Counted from the first letter of the stretch, positions 9,056 to 17,286 are shown. The stretch is DNA of 64,000 nucleotides from Candidatus Poribacteria bacterium (GCA_022826805.1 JAJDUH010000041.1:16622-80621); one strand, 5' to 3'. Translations and numbers: made by a program. The notes: generated by a model from the letters alone, not told the origin.

Positions 9056-9129
9056 AAAAAGGTTTGTTAACAATTGAAAGGCTGCAAGGACAACGGACGT
9101 AGCAGCTCAAAATTGCCCGTTAGAAAGCC

Positions 9130-10953
9130 TCATGTGAGAACAAAAATTGCTTCTCGAAATTGACCGAGCGGACGGGCGTTATAAGTGATGTCTACAGGCA
9201 CAACAGTTCGTCCTGATCCTTCGCAGTGTTGTGGAATAGGGATAGGGAAATTGATGTGTCCGTCTGCTTTCGGTGGAATTGTTGTCTCCATAGGCGTAAT
9301 CTCTACATCCCACGATAACGGGAGAATCGGTTGGGCAATCGCCGTGCGCGGCTCAGATGAGTGGTTTGTTATTTCCACGCGTAAATGTGCCACTTCACCT
9401 CGTCCTACTTCTTGTTCATAAGGGTAACAGCGGACCCAGTGTTCGTCCATACCGTAGTTCGCGTGATCCCAAGGAAAGAGGGCAGTATAGCATTTTTCAC
9501 GTTCGGCGAGTGTATTCAGCATACACTGGATTTCGGCATCGGTAAAATCGAACGCTGGATCGACATGGCAGTTAAAAATATGTGTCGGTCTGAGTCGCTG
9601 AATCAGGCGTAGACACTTTGTATAACCGACATCTTCACCGAGTAGATTTCGATTGCCAGAACAATAGTCGTCGATTCCCGCCATTGTAAAGGAGTCGCCT
9701 GCGAAGAACATCCGAACACCGCGTCCTTCAACAAGGAGTCCACCGTGATAATAGGTCTGTCCCGGGAAATGGTATGCCGTCATCGTGAACTCATTCCACT
9801 GCCAAGAATCCCCATCGCCGGTGATACGATCTACTCGGGTAACCGAAGGCGAAATACAAGGAAGTCGGAAACCGATCGGGTTTGTAATAACTCGGGCAAC
9901 AACCGAATCCGTTATCGTTTCACATGGAAAAGTTGTCTGAAATTCAGGAATAGCATCAACGTGGTCATCGTGGTAGTGCGTCACCCAAAATTGGGTAACT
10001 TCCGAAATTTCACCATCCGTTTGTAACTGCTGAATCTGTTTGATAACATTCGGCGAGCCACAATCCATCACAAACGCTTCACCTGTTTCGGAGATGATGA
10101 GCCACGTTGTACCGAAATGGCGTAAGAATTCGGGCGGCGGTTTGCCTTCTCGGATAGGCATGTGCCCCGGATGCCCCGCAAACTCAGCAAAGAGTTTCGG
10201 AAAGTAGTGCCGAAGCGCGGAGATTGCCACATATTTGTCGTAGCAGTGTGCCAACTGATGAAAGAGTGTGTCAATTGCGTTGTTCGGGTTTTTCATAACA
10301 ACACCGTGCGTGGGGATAAGTGCCGTTGGCGATGCTCGACGAACTTTCTCAAGACTCTTAGTTAGCTCGGCACGTGCGCCGAGAAATCCGTGATAGTCGC
10401 TGGTCTGTTCTCCCTTTTGTAAACTGTAGAGTTCCCACAGCATGCCTTCATCATAGATAAGATCCCCAGTGAAGGCGAAGCGTTCCCCATCGACATCAAC
10501 AAGATAAGTAATGCTCTTATCGGTGTGTCCCGGCGTTTCAAGAACCTTCAGTGATGCTGGACCCCACTTAATCTCTGCACCTTCGGTATGGGTATCGTCC
10601 ACACGGATTGCATCAGCAAGCATGAGATTGTGCGGGTGGTAGTTGTAGAGGTGCCATCGGTATTGTGGGTCGTTCCAAAAGGTTTCGACTTCGGCAAACC
10701 ATGTCGCCTCTTTCGCTGGAACCCCAACACGGGCATTATTAGGTATTGAAAAACCTGCTGTGCTATCGCGGTGATGGTGGGTGAAGAGGATCTGCTCAAT
10801 ATGTGTGATACCCAATTCTGCGAGTGTAGTGTGGAGGTTAGTCCCACTCGGATCAATGAGAAGGGCACGGTTTCTGTCACAGAGAATTCCCGTATTGACA
10901 TGTCCATGATGGACATATAAGTGATGGCTGAGTTGGGAAAAACGGGTTTGCAT
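9130..10953 (-). CDS. Double metallo-beta-lactamase-fold hydrolase with Ig-like tail
   Basis: A 607-residue protein with two tandem MBL domains. Domain 1 (about 1-225) has the variant metal motif HHHRDS at 59-64, where the usual last His is Ser, plus PGHTDKS (His143), FTGD (Asp164) and IPTHG (His216). Domain 2 (about 275-510) has the canonical HYHDDH at 326-331 and a later FAGDSF. Residues about 515-607 form a beta-sandwich (RVEITNHSSEPRTAIAQPIL). MBL hydrolases cleave esters, thioesters or phosphodiesters using one or two zinc or iron ions; the substrate is unknown. There is no signal peptide. It sits downstream of the sulfatase-like gene but is separated by a terminator-like hairpin, so it is probably its own unit. 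Confidence 0.8.
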   Translation of the reverse strand: MQTRFSQLSHHLYVHHGHVNTGILCDRNRALLIDPSGTNLHTTLAELGITHIEQILFTHHHRDSTAGFSIPNNARVGVPAKEATWFAEVETFWNDPQYRWHLYNYHPHNLMLADAIRVDDTHTEGAEIKWGPASLKVLETPGHTDKSITYLVDVDGERFAFTGDLIYDEGMLWELYSLQKGEQTSDYHGFLGARAELTKSLEKVRRASPTALIPTHGVVMKNPNNAIDTLFHQLAHCYDKYVAISALRHYFPKLFAEFAGHPGHMPIREGKPPPEFLRHFGTTWLIISETGEAFVMDCGSPNVIKQIQQLQTDGEISEVTQFWVTHYHDDHVDAIPEFQTTFPCETITDSVVARVITNPIGFRLPCISPSVTRVDRITGDGDSWQWNEFTMTAYHFPGQTYYHGGLLVEGRGVRMFFAGDSFTMAGIDDYCSGNRNLLGEDVGYTKCLRLIQRLRPTHIFNCHVDPAFDFTDAEIQCMLNTLAEREKCYTALFPWDHANYGMDEHWVRCYPYEQEVGRGEVAHLRVEITNHSSEPRTAIAQPILPLSWDVEITPMETTIPPKADGHINFPIPIPQHCEGSGRTVVPVDITYNARPLGQFREAIFVLT

Positions 10954-11005
10954 TGGGTATCCTCATTTTTTGGGGATTTATCAAGCACCCATAAGCACGC
11001 CTCTT

Positions 11006-11035
11006 AAAAATGGGCAAGGCTATAAGCCTCACCCA
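11006..11035 (-). terminator. Rho-independent terminator after the sulfatase-like gene
   Basis: On the minus strand a hairpin (11011-11035; outer 4 pairs, a 2x2 mismatch, inner 5 pairs AGGCT/AGCCT, 3-base loop) is followed immediately by five T's (11010-11006). It lies about 25 bases after the stop at 11061. A second perfect 6-pair hairpin, GAAGTG-GAAG-CACTTC, occupies 11039-11054 just before it. Confidence 0.55.
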
Positions 11036-11060
11036 TGGGAAGTGGAAGCACTTCTATATA

Positions 11061-12449
11061 TTACGCCTCTGCGAATTGTGGTCTGCCGAGGGCATCTGTT
11101 CTGCCTTGGCGTTGGTAGTGCGGCAGATGTCCATTTGCATCGGCTAAAATCCGTTCTTTTGCGAGCGCAATCCGGTCGGCACCTTGGTCAGCGATGTTAT
11201 GCTGGCAGGCTACATCTGCTTCAAGGTCAAACAGCCGTACGTCTTCTTGGAAATCAACACTGGAGAAATACCAACTCTTCGCGTCTTTATACCAGACAGA
11301 GTTGACATAGCGGCAAGTTAGGTACTCACGCGACGTGAAACCACTTTTACCCTCTACGAGTGGCAGCAGGCTCTGCCCCTGTATCTCACCTGCGGGTTCG
11401 ACTTCACTTGCCGCCATCACGGTAGCGGGGACATCAAGCGTGTAAACGAATTCATCGCACGTTGTACCAGCGTTAACCCGTGATGGATGGCTAACCATCA
11501 TAGGAATGTCCATTGTGCCGGGGTACATGAAATTGGCAGGTTTTCCTGTGGCTTTGTCTGGATTCTCCGCGAAGTTTGTACCGTGGTCTGCAAGGAAGAT
11601 GATGAGTGTGTTCTCGCGCAATCCGAGGCGATCAATGGTATCCACCAATTTTCCGAACCATGTGTCCACAAGGGTTACCAAGCCTGCATAGTTGGCTCTA
11701 ACGCTTGGGAGTCGGTCTTCAAGTTCCTTATCGTTAAGTGAACCGTACGGGAGGTTGAGGCAGATAGGTTCACGATCTTCACGCTTCCCGTAGAGGTCGT
11801 AATAGTGGATGGGGGCTTCCCATGTTTCATGCGGTGTGAAACTATCTACGTAGAGATAGAACGGAGTATTCTTGTGATTATGTTCGACAAATTCGATTGC
11901 GGATCGGAATAACCTCGCAGCGTGCCACGTTTCCTCTGGGCGTTCGGGTTGAACGTTCACAATATGGGCACGAATACGTTCTGGGTTTCCGCGGTAACGA
12001 GAAATCAGTGCTGGATCTGCATGCGCTGCACCTCGGTACCTATCCTCGGCTTGACCGCGGACGAATTCCCACTGTCGGAAACCTCGCGTAAAATTCATAC
12101 CTGGTACGAAATAGTGTGGGACATCTGCGAAGAAACCGGTGTGATACCCGTTATGAACAAGTGATTCAGCAATTGCCGGTTCATCAGAAGACATGGGTTG
12201 CCAGCCAGGGGTGTAGACATTATCCCACGGTACGGGCGTATAAGTGCTGAACGGATAGGCACGTCTACCGGTATGTAAGGTGCGGCGTGTCGGAATCGTC
12301 GGTAGACATTCCGGGTGTGCATTCGTAAATCTGACACTCTGTTTGGCGAATCGTGCCAAATTCGGGGTATGAATCCAATCGTTGCCATAAGGGCTGAGAT
12401 ACGCTGTTCGCAGGGTGTCTGAAACAACGACGACTATATTCCAACTCAT
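11061..12449 (-). CDS. Sulfatase-superfamily hydrolase with Thr at the nucleophile position
   Basis: A 462-residue cytoplasmic protein of the alkaline phosphatase/sulfatase superfamily. The N-terminus NIVVVVSDTLRTAYLSPYG gives the first metal ligand (Asp11), and FLADHGTNF near residue 290 gives the Asp-His pair. The signature that is normally C/S-x-P-x-R followed by a TGR reads TIPTRRTLHTGR here, placing Thr51 where the formylglycine precursor should be. Thr cannot be converted to formylglycine but is the nucleophile in phosphodiesterase-type members of the superfamily. The enzyme may therefore be a phosphate or phosphonate ester hydrolase; a true sulfatase is less likely. There is no signal peptide, unlike most polysaccharide sulfatases. 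Confidence 0.75.
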   Translation of the reverse strand: MSWNIVVVVSDTLRTAYLSPYGNDWIHTPNLARFAKQSVRFTNAHPECLPTIPTRRTLHTGRRAYPFSTYTPVPWDNVYTPGWQPMSSDEPAIAESLVHNGYHTGFFADVPHYFVPGMNFTRGFRQWEFVRGQAEDRYRGAAHADPALISRYRGNPERIRAHIVNVQPERPEETWHAARLFRSAIEFVEHNHKNTPFYLYVDSFTPHETWEAPIHYYDLYGKREDREPICLNLPYGSLNDKELEDRLPSVRANYAGLVTLVDTWFGKLVDTIDRLGLRENTLIIFLADHGTNFAENPDKATGKPANFMYPGTMDIPMMVSHPSRVNAGTTCDEFVYTLDVPATVMAASEVEPAGEIQGQSLLPLVEGKSGFTSREYLTCRYVNSVWYKDAKSWYFSSVDFQEDVRLFDLEADVACQHNIADQGADRIALAKERILADANGHLPHYQRQGRTDALGRPQFAEA

Positions 12450-12508
12450 CTATGTGACCTCCAAGTTTTTTAATTATTAAGTTTTTGCTTTGCCTTCCGC
12501 TACGCTTA

Positions 12509-12591
12509 CAGGCAGGTTTTTGGTAAAGTCGTAACGGCGTTGAGAACTTGCACCAAAAACTAAGCCTGCAACAACGGCGCAGGGTTGTTGC
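12509..12591. repeat. Two nested/adjacent inverted repeats in spacer
   Basis: Arms GTTTTTGGT (12516-12524) and ACCAAAAAC (12552-12560), flanked by CAGGC and GCCTG, form a long imperfect palindrome. Next to it GCAACAAC (12568-12575) and GTTGTTGC (12584-12591) form a perfect 8-pair stem. On the minus strand the second hairpin is followed by a short T-run (GTTTTTGG), so it could also terminate the Dabb gene. It looks like a small MITE-like element in the 212-base spacer. Confidence 0.4.
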
Positions 12592-12662
12592 TTGGGTGTT
12601 TCTTCAACTCGAACACGAAAACCGTTAAATTCACAGATGCCATGACTTATCCGCAAGGTAAA

Positions 12663-12965
12663 TTAAAAAACGGAATAATCGAAAACGAGGACATCCTCAA
12701 CGAGCGGACGAATATGCTCGCTTGCTACCTGACGATGAAAGGGGTGGGGCAAATAAGCATCGCGCGCCGCTTCGTCTGTAAAACGGACGATAAAGCCGTA
12801 CGCATACCCTTGACTTTTCCCTTCAGGGCTGTTGTTGGTGCCAGCCGTTATGGATTCAATACCCGAAATTTCGTCAGCCATGCCCAAAAGCGCATCGGAT
12901 AAAGTTTCCAACTGTGCTGCAGTAACCTCCGATTTTAACTTCAGTAGGACGATATGTTCAACCAT
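12663..12965 (-). CDS. Dabb (stress-responsive alpha-beta barrel) domain protein
   Basis: A 100-residue protein with the Dabb family pattern: it begins MVEHIVLLKLKSEVTAAQ, has the GIESITAG strand near residue 35, GFIVRFTDEAARDAYLPHP in the middle, and ends LVEDVLVFDY. The family forms dimeric ferredoxin-like barrels; some members are oxidoreductases or isomerases and many have no known substrate. Length is normal for a single-domain member. It stands alone between the sulfatase-like gene and the divergent exported-protein gene. Confidence 0.8.
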   Translation of the reverse strand: MVEHIVLLKLKSEVTAAQLETLSDALLGMADEISGIESITAGTNNSPEGKSQGYAYGFIVRFTDEAARDAYLPHPFHRQVASEHIRPLVEDVLVFDYSVF

Positions 12966-12997
12966 AGGATTTCCTTTTTCTCTAACGAAAATTTATA

Positions 12998-13027
12998 TTG
13001 GTAAATCAGAAAAAATTGTTGTATAAT
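12998..13027 (+). promoter_or_regulatory. Sigma70-type promoter for the exported-protein gene
   Basis: TTGGTA (12998-13003) and a perfect TATAAT (13022-13027) are spaced by 18 bases and lie about 80 bases before the ATG at 13106. Confidence 0.55.
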
Positions 13028-13105
13028 CATAAGTATGGCATAAACGTTGTTTTTTTTCAAGTTTTCCACAGGAACCGTAAACGAAATTACAAAGGAGTAT
13101 TACAG

Positions 13106-13693
13106 ATGAAATTGGTTTATGTTTGTATAACTGCGCTGTTTATTGCAGCTTCGTTAACTGCTTTTGCTGGCGATCCAGTAGTGGTCACAGAAATAAAAGA
13201 TAACAAGGGTGGTATCTATCAAGCCGTCGAGTTGGAGGAGGGTGGAAAATTCTTCCACGATAGAGACTATACGATTACGAATATCCCGAAGGACTTTCGC
13301 GGATTGACCCAAGTTTCGACATCAGCAGACTGCCCAGGTGGACAAGACTATAAGTTGATGTTTGACATCGACAGACCGGCGTATGTCTACCAAGCATGGG
13401 ATAGCCGACATACACCGCCAGAAGACCGTGGACAAGACCCGAAAGGCTGGTTTACAGACGCGTACACCGATACAGGCGAAATACTGATGCTTGATGCACC
13501 ACATGCTCCGACTGAGTATTTCATCTACAAATCCAATGAGCCGTATCCGGAGGGAACAGTAGAATTGCTCGGCATTGACGAGGTTATCGGAGACCCTGTC
13601 CTCATGTGGACGATCTTCCTTGAAGAAGGCGTACTTCCCGTCGACCCGACTGGAAATTTAACGACGACGTGGGGTGAAATTAAGTCGAATTAG
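13106..13693 (+). CDS. Exported protein of unknown function with TTWGxIK tail
   Basis: The ATG at 13106 is chosen because AAAGGAG (13091-13097) precedes it and the product then begins with a clean signal peptide (MKLVYVCITALFIAASLTAFA). The mature protein of about 170 residues is beta-rich and aromatic (RDYTITNIPKDFRGL, YKLMFDIDRPAYVYQAWDSR); no enzyme motif is recognised. It ends VDPTGNLTTTWGEIKSN. Nearly the same tail ends the unrelated LamG protein at 16489-17286 (DPVDKLATTWGRIKRQ), which suggests a shared sorting or anchoring signal. A good terminator follows the gene, so it is monocistronic. Confidence 0.65.
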   Translation: MKLVYVCITALFIAASLTAFAGDPVVVTEIKDNKGGIYQAVELEEGGKFFHDRDYTITNIPKDFRGLTQVSTSADCPGGQDYKLMFDIDRPAYVYQAWDSRHTPPEDRGQDPKGWFTDAYTDTGEILMLDAPHAPTEYFIYKSNEPYPEGTVELLGIDEVIGDPVLMWTIFLEEGVLPVDPTGNLTTTWGEIKSN

Positions 13694-13722
13694 TCCTGTT
13701 ATTAAAACTGAATTCTATCGCA

Positions 13723-13754
13723 GGCGGGCTGACCAAGCCCGCCTTTTATTGTTT
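13723..13754 (+). terminator. Rho-independent terminator
   Basis: GGCGGGCT (13723-13730), a 5-base loop and AGCCCGCC (13736-13743) form a perfect 8-pair GC-rich stem followed by TTTTATTGTTT. It lies 30 bases after the stop of the exported-protein gene. Confidence 0.9.
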
Positions 13755-13821
13755 AAGTGGAGGAGGTTGCTACAATTGAGCAGATAAAGAGATATGGGAA
13801 TAGACAGGGTTGAGGCGTCTG

Positions 13822-14064
13822 CTAATAAATAAGGCATGCCCCACCGGCGCAGGCACTGCCTGCTTTCTGCGTTATATCACCGGCGATGTTATCTGCTTCA
13901 CCTGCCTCAAATTCAGCGACAAGAGACCTCGCTTTCTCTGTTGGCTCTGATAGGCTGAGTTGCAGCGTGTCATTTTGCGTGAAGGACACGCTGCATCCTG
14001 AAAACGAGATCGCGATACAGAAAAGGCTCAGCAGCAAAATCACGAAAATGTGTCTATTTTTCAT
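13822..14064 (-). CDS. Small lipoprotein
   Basis: An 80-residue protein with a hydrophobic leader (MKNRHIFVILLLSLFCIAISFSGC) ending in a lipobox-like FSGC, so it is probably a membrane-anchored lipoprotein. The mature part is short and acidic (EKARSLVAEFEAGEADNIAG) and ends AGSACAGGACLIY with two cysteines four residues apart. Function unknown. The start codon lies 2 bases after the stop of the DUF362 gene, indicating translational coupling and a role with it. Confidence 0.6.
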   Translation of the reverse strand: MKNRHIFVILLLSLFCIAISFSGCSVSFTQNDTLQLSLSEPTEKARSLVAEFEAGEADNIAGDITQKAGSACAGGACLIY

Positions 14065-14066
14065 TG

Positions 14067-15251
14067 TTAAACCTCAACTTTTTGAAGATCAGCCTCATCA
14101 AGTGTATTTGTACCTAAACCGAGTGCACTTGCTGTGCTGATATGATTGGCGAACTTAGACACGGAATCTAACTCCATCTCTTCACGTTTCTGATTGATAG
14201 TCTGGAGAACCAGCACATCGAGGATAACGGGATCGGTACTGACAAAAAGACTTCCATATTTCCAAGTGCTTTCGGCGTGATAGGTCGGTCCCTTATCAAA
14301 TGAGGCGACTAAACCGTCAACGATATTGAGAACCAGTTTTTCTTTTACGACCTTATGTTCCAGAATTTCGGCGATAGCTGGGTTGCAGTAGAGGGGTTTT
14401 CCATGGAACCTACGTGTGTTGTCGACGCTTCCGAATGCGAGGTTCTTTAAACACCCACTTACCCCCGCCATCTCGTGATGTTTTAAAACAGGAACGTTAA
14501 TCAAGACATCAACCATCTGTGTGACGATTCGAGAATACCGAGAGAGGGTGCTTTCATTTTCTCGCCGGGTAATACTATCCTTTTCGCTCTCATAAAACAC
14601 CTCATCGTCATATCCGATGCCTTTTGTGTCAGAGGCGAGGGTTCGCACGTCACCTTCATCTGGTCTGATCGGGTAACCGGCGTTCAAGAGGTGTTCTTCA
14701 AATCGGTCCCAGATGATCACCTGTTTGTGAAGAACACCGGCGCTGTATAGTCCTTCAATGATTTTGTCGATGATAATGGAGTGTGTACTGAGTTCGGGAC
14801 CTCCAAGTGGGTTAATTTTTATCCCAACAATATCGTCAGGGAGGACAATGTCTCGCCATGCCTCTTTCGCCGAGGGACGTCCTGTTAGCTTCATCATCGC
14901 CTGATCAAACAGTTCACTGACCGCATCTTCATTAAGCCGGTCGTCTTTCCAGACCTCTTTACCGATTGCCTCAACAACCGGTATGAGCGGAACAGCCTCT
15001 GTGACATCAGTCTGTAATTGCCCACTACTTAGCTGGGCAAACGCCGGGAGCGTGCTCAGGGCACCGCCGATCCCCCCGACACCAACGGCAAGCCGGTTTA
15101 AAAACTGCCTGCGGTTAATGCCATCTTCCCACTCCTGTCCCCCTGATAAGGGGGGATCCAGGGGAGAGGCTGAAGTGAGGCAATTGTGATCGCGTGCAGC
15201 CTCTTGGCAGTCGGCAATAATATTCGCTATAACTGGGTCGTAAGATTTCAT
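14067..15251 (-). CDS. DUF362-family protein with Tat signal
   Basis: A 394-residue protein. After an unusually long N-terminal region of about 45 residues comes a twin-arginine signal (NRRQFLNRLAVGVGG), so the protein is exported folded. The body matches DUF362: IVLPDDIVGIKINPLGG, a central VDVLINVPVLKHHEMAGVSGCLKNLAFG and a C-terminal LNIVDGLVASFDKGP with DPVILDVL. DUF362 proteins resemble iron-sulfur proteins of uncertain function; no ferredoxin cluster is attached here. Its ATG overlaps the stop of the selenoprotein gene (TAATG). The long N-region includes PLDPPLSGG, encoded by a palindromic G/C-rich repeat at 15139-15155 that appears to have inserted in frame. Confidence 0.75.
   Translation of the reverse strand: MKSYDPVIANIIADCQEAARDHNCLTSASPLDPPLSGGQEWEDGINRRQFLNRLAVGVGGIGGALSTLPAFAQLSSGQLQTDVTEAVPLIPVVEAIGKEVWKDDRLNEDAVSELFDQAMMKLTGRPSAKEAWRDIVLPDDIVGIKINPLGGPELSTHSIIIDKIIEGLYSAGVLHKQVIIWDRFEEHLLNAGYPIRPDEGDVRTLASDTKGIGYDDEVFYESEKDSITRRENESTLSRYSRIVTQMVDVLINVPVLKHHEMAGVSGCLKNLAFGSVDNTRRFHGKPLYCNPAIAEILEHKVVKEKLVLNIVDGLVASFDKGPTYHAESTWKYGSLFVSTDPVILDVLVLQTINQKREEMELDSVSKFANHISTASALGLGTNTLDEADLQKVEV
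15139..15155. repeat. Palindromic repeat inside the DUF362 coding region
   Basis: CCCCC-TGATAA-GGGGGG lies within the codons for the N-terminal region of the DUF362 protein, before the twin-arginine motif. It has the form of the small GC-rich palindromes often dispersed in bacterial genomes and adds in-frame residues. Confidence 0.45.
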
Positions 15252-16477
15252 TAGAGTTTGCCCAATTCTTTGAGAATTTGTGCTGTCGGAATCCGTACTG
15301 CCACGCCGTCAAGGGATTTCCAAGCGATTGTTCCATTCTTCTGGAGAACATAAGACGCGGGGCGTGCAATCCGATTATTGCCCGGATTAACAACATTATA
15401 ATCGGAAATAATCTTCACGTCCGGATCCGCCAACACAACGAATTTAAGTCCTTGGTTTTGGACGTTCTGCTTGGTCGCGGCTTCGCCATCCGAACTGATT
15501 GCGATGAGTTCTGCACCAGTGGCTTGAATCGCTGCGTAGTTCTTTTGCAACTCAACGAGTTGACCTCTGCAGAAGGGTCACCATACACCGCGAAAGAAAA
15601 CAAGCACCACTTTTTTGTTGCCGATATAGTCGGCGAGTTTGTGCGGTTTGCCGTTTCCGTCGGCTAATTCAAAATCAGGGGCTCGGCTTCCAACGCTCAG
15701 TCCTTCGCCCGGATCCAATACGTCTATTTCAGGCAGCGGAATAAGTTTGAGATTGAGTTCAAAGGTCTCAGAGACAGGTATCGGTTCCACCGCTACTTCG
15801 GTGTTTTCGTAATCTGCATGTTCAATTTTAAGGGTAAAGGCTTGCGCTACTGGGAGATTTTCAAAGGTGAAAACGCCTGTTTCTGTTGTTAATGCTTCGT
15901 AAACTTTGTCTGTTTTATCGGTAAGTTGGAGGTGTACGTGGGATATGGGCGCGCCAGTTACTACATCGGTTAAAATTCCTTGTAGATGTGAGACAGGTTG
16001 TTCCAATGCCACAAGTGCGATTTTATCCAGTGAGATATCCTGGTCAGCGATGACGGTAACATTCAGTTCTGTTGTTTGGTATCCCTTCGCTGAAATCTGG
16101 AGCGTGTAGTCCCCCGGTCCAGCATCCTTAATGTGATAGTTTCCGACCCCAGATTGAGATACGGTTGAGGCGAAGACACCTCCCAGAAACTCGGTTCTCG
16201 TTGCCGTATCTACGCCGTCCATCATAAATTCAATTTGTGCCAGGAGTTGTCCTCCGTTCAGCAAGCGCATATAAACAGTTTCGCCTTCTATTATTTCAAG
16301 TTCGCCATGAAACGCGCCTGTCACGAGAGTTTCAATTGGGAGGGTCCCTCTCGTTTCCTCAACGGAATTTTCTGTTCCGCAGTTCAATCCTGCGAACAAC
16401 AAAAGTGCTAAAGCGAACATTTGTATAGCAAGTTTTCGGTTTGCAAGCTGCACCGAAAAAGCTTGTATCAGTTTCAT
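15251..16477 (-). CDS. Exported peroxiredoxin-like selenoprotein (in-frame TGA = Sec)
   Basis: The frame runs from ATG 16477 (GAGGT ribosome site; this start also avoids overlap with the upstream gene) to TAA at 15251, 408 residues if the TGA at 15580-15578 is read as selenocysteine. The N-terminus is a signal peptide or anchor. Two carboxypeptidase-regulatory-like beta domains follow (GDYTLQISAKGYQTTELNV; HLQGILTDVVTGAPISHVHL). The C-terminal 145 residues are an AhpC/TSA redoxin domain: PDFELADGNGKPHKL, VVLVFFRGVW, TGA, PFCRGQLVELQKNY, then ISSDGEAA and VVLADPD. TGA stands exactly where family members have the first Cys of CPFC, giving UPFC. Reading frame and homology continue without break on both sides. 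Second gene of a four-gene operon; it probably reduces peroxides or disulfides in the envelope. Confidence 0.88.
15548..15562 (-). promoter_or_regulatory. SECIS-like hairpin of the peroxiredoxin selenoprotein
   Basis: On the coding strand CAACTC-GTT-GAGTTG forms a perfect 6-pair stem with a GTT triloop. The first loop G is at position 25 counting the T of TGA as 1, inside the spacing known for bacterial SECIS elements (small apical loop with an early G/GU, roughly 16-37 bases after the UGA). Confidence 0.75.
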
Positions 16478-16488
16478 GCTTTTTACCT

Positions 16489-17286
16489 CTATTGGCGTTT
16501 GATTCTGCCCCATGTCGTTGCCAGTTTGTCCACAGGATCGATTGCAGCAGCAGTTTCAACGCCGTTGTTTCTGATGTTTTCCATGTCCTTTTCTTCTAAG
16601 GCGACGTTGAAAAGGGCGACATCGTCAATGATGCCTGCAGTAAATCGTTCATAGTGTCGTCCGATGTGGAACACACCTTCACTGGTGCCGTAGCCGTCTT
16701 TTTTATTGAAGTCTGCTTCGGCTTCCATCTCGCCGTCTATCCATATCGAAGACTTACCTGCATCGGCATCCGCTCTGGCAACGATGAAATGCCATTTGTC
16801 ATCGCCGATGGCGGTTGTGCCGTCTGCTCGGAAACTGGTTGACGCGCTATCACGTAAATAGAGCGTTACCTTGTTAGCGGCACCATTGTCCCAGAGTAGG
16901 TACCACGGGAGTGCCTGCGATGTGTCCTCGTAGTTCTTTCCGACAAGCGCACCACCGACTTTTGTGCCTTTAAAATGAAGGGTGATTGTGAATGAGACCC
17001 CCGCTTCAAAACCTACAGTCTTTGAATGCGGCACCTCAACCCAATTGTCAACACCATCAAATTCGAGTGCCTTGCCAAATTTTCCATCTACCCACTTTGC
17101 ACCGTGAATTTCACCATCATTCCCCTGTTCTGACGAATCAGCAGCGACACCGCCTTTACCTTCGTCAAAAAGCCACATTCCCATAATATTCTTCGGGTCT
17201 ATCTCAGCAAGCGTGGGCAGTGCTATCAGTAAGAAGATGGCTATAAAACTCACGAGTGTTATTCCTACACTTTTAAACAAAGACAT
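16489..17286 (-). CDS. Exported LamG-domain (concanavalin-like) protein
   Basis: The ATG at 17286 is chosen because AAGGAGG precedes it and the product then begins with a signal peptide (MSLFKSVGITLVSFIAIFLL). The 265-residue protein is mostly one LamG/concanavalin-A-like jellyroll: GMWLFDEGKGGVAADSSEQG, FDGVDNWVEVPHS, WHFIVARADADAGKSSIWID and AGIIDDVALFNVALEEKDM. These domains bind glycans or other ligands. It ends DPVDKLATTWGRIKRQ, a tail shared with the 13106-13693 product. It is the first gene of the operon leading into the selenoprotein gene, 11 bases before that gene's start. Confidence 0.8.
   Translation of the reverse strand: MSLFKSVGITLVSFIAIFLLIALPTLAEIDPKNIMGMWLFDEGKGGVAADSSEQGNDGEIHGAKWVDGKFGKALEFDGVDNWVEVPHSKTVGFEAGVSFTITLHFKGTKVGGALVGKNYEDTSQALPWYLLWDNGAANKVTLYLRDSASTSFRADGTTAIGDDKWHFIVARADADAGKSSIWIDGEMEAEADFNKKDGYGTSEGVFHIGRHYERFTAGIIDDVALFNVALEEKDMENIRNNGVETAAAIDPVDKLATTWGRIKRQ

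Noticed and set aside
16372..16477. Lipoprotein signal (FAGLNC) on the peroxiredoxin selenoprotein
   Set aside because: Asn at -1 does not fit the usual Gly/Ala/Ser before the lipidated Cys, so only a general signal or anchor is claimed.
15251..16513. A frameshift or nonsense pseudogene splitting a peroxiredoxin
   Set aside because: Both parts are in the same frame, the only interruption is a single TGA at a known Sec-type position, domain homology is continuous, a SECIS-like hairpin follows, and a second Sec gene exists in the window.
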